Origin: Nothophaeocryptopus gaeumannii
Lineage: Eukaryota > Ascomycota > Dothideomycetes > Mycosphaerellales > Mycosphaerellaceae
Length of the DNA stretch: 64,000 nucleotides
Direction: 5' to 3'
NCBI GenBank assembly: GCA_031771865.1
Contig: JASISA010000023.1
Coordinates: 1,612,001-1,676,000, forward strand
Below are positions 63,865 to 64,000 of the stretch, one piece after another. The notes under the pieces were generated by a model. That model did not search any database and was not told the origin of the DNA. It saw only the letters and a program-made list of their open reading frames with translations. Both the position numbers and the translations under genes were made by a program. Every line of letters starts with the position of its first letter. Positions within the stretch are counted from its first letter, which is position 1.

Positions 63865-64000
63865 CTTCTTGATCTGATCTCTAAGTTGTTGAAGGCGTGA
63901 GTTGGCTTTTTCTGGGCATATACTTGATAGATTTGTGAGTGTATTATTCGAGTCTCACCTTTTTCAAACCGATTTCATACAAGGAGTGTTGTGGGTTGTT
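63865..64000. promoter_or_regulatory. Start of MET17 upstream region
   Basis: Only 136 bases of upstream sequence are in the window. It is moderately pyrimidine-rich in the antisense sense; no consensus for the sulfur regulator (Cys3/MetR type) was recognised in this short piece. Confidence 0.35.

Noticed and set aside
1..64000. CRISPR arrays, insertion sequences or intact transposons
   Set aside because: No regularly spaced repeats, transposase, reverse transcriptase or terminal repeats were seen; the RNase H domain at 54.2-54.7 kb belongs to cellular RNase H1, not to a retroelement.

Overview
This is a eukaryotic, fungal window. The genes carry many short GT-AG introns (mostly 46-81 bases), have no operons, and encode typical Pezizomycotina proteins: an RNA polymerase III subunit, a TOK-type potassium channel, a cytochrome P450, GMC oxidoreductases and a HET-like membrane protein. 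The gene content and compact introns suggest an ascomycete filamentous fungus, perhaps a Dothideomycete; the class is a guess from style, not a demonstrated placement. I joined exons by hand from splice signals and reading-frame continuity, so exon boundaries are models.

Layout. 0-5 kb: metabolic genes (FAD oxidoreductase and haloacid-dehalogenase-like protein, divergent; cytochrome P450). 5-6 kb: a decayed gene. 6.5-11 kb: RNA polymerase III subunit RPC82 and complex III core subunit QCR2, divergent from one promoter region. 11-16.5 kb: TOK potassium channel and an intact GMC oxidoreductase. 16.7-20.8 kb: a 1336-residue PPR protein, probably mitochondrial. 21.3-23.8 kb: a broken second GMC gene and a carboxymuconolactone-decarboxylase-like gene. 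24-36 kb: PCF11, a small I9 inhibitor-like secreted protein, a bHLH factor with SREBP-type basic region, a Sae2/CtIP-like DNA end-resection factor, an F-box/WD protein and a GIS2/CNBP-like zinc-knuckle protein. 37-46 kb: a disrupted dynamin-like GTPase, an RS/RGG-rich protein and splicing factor SF3B2. 46-53 kb: a ten-exon HET-like membrane protein and a decayed F-box-like gene. 53-64 kb: RNase H1, a ubiquitin-like/WLM metalloprotease, a small MARVEL-like membrane protein, a long-chain acyl-CoA synthetase and O-acetylhomoserine sulfhydrylase.

Most genes are independent housekeeping units. There is no polyketide or peptide synthase, so the P450 and oxidoreductases do not form an evident biosynthetic cluster. 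No tRNA, rRNA, CRISPR array or intact transposon was seen. The more unusual material is four damaged genes (5.1-5.9, 21.3-23.0, 37.4-40.4 and 51.0-52.1 kb), very small exons in two genes, a strong inverted repeat upstream of the P450, and repeated intron positions in the zinc-knuckle gene. I did not find a convincing new multi-gene system.
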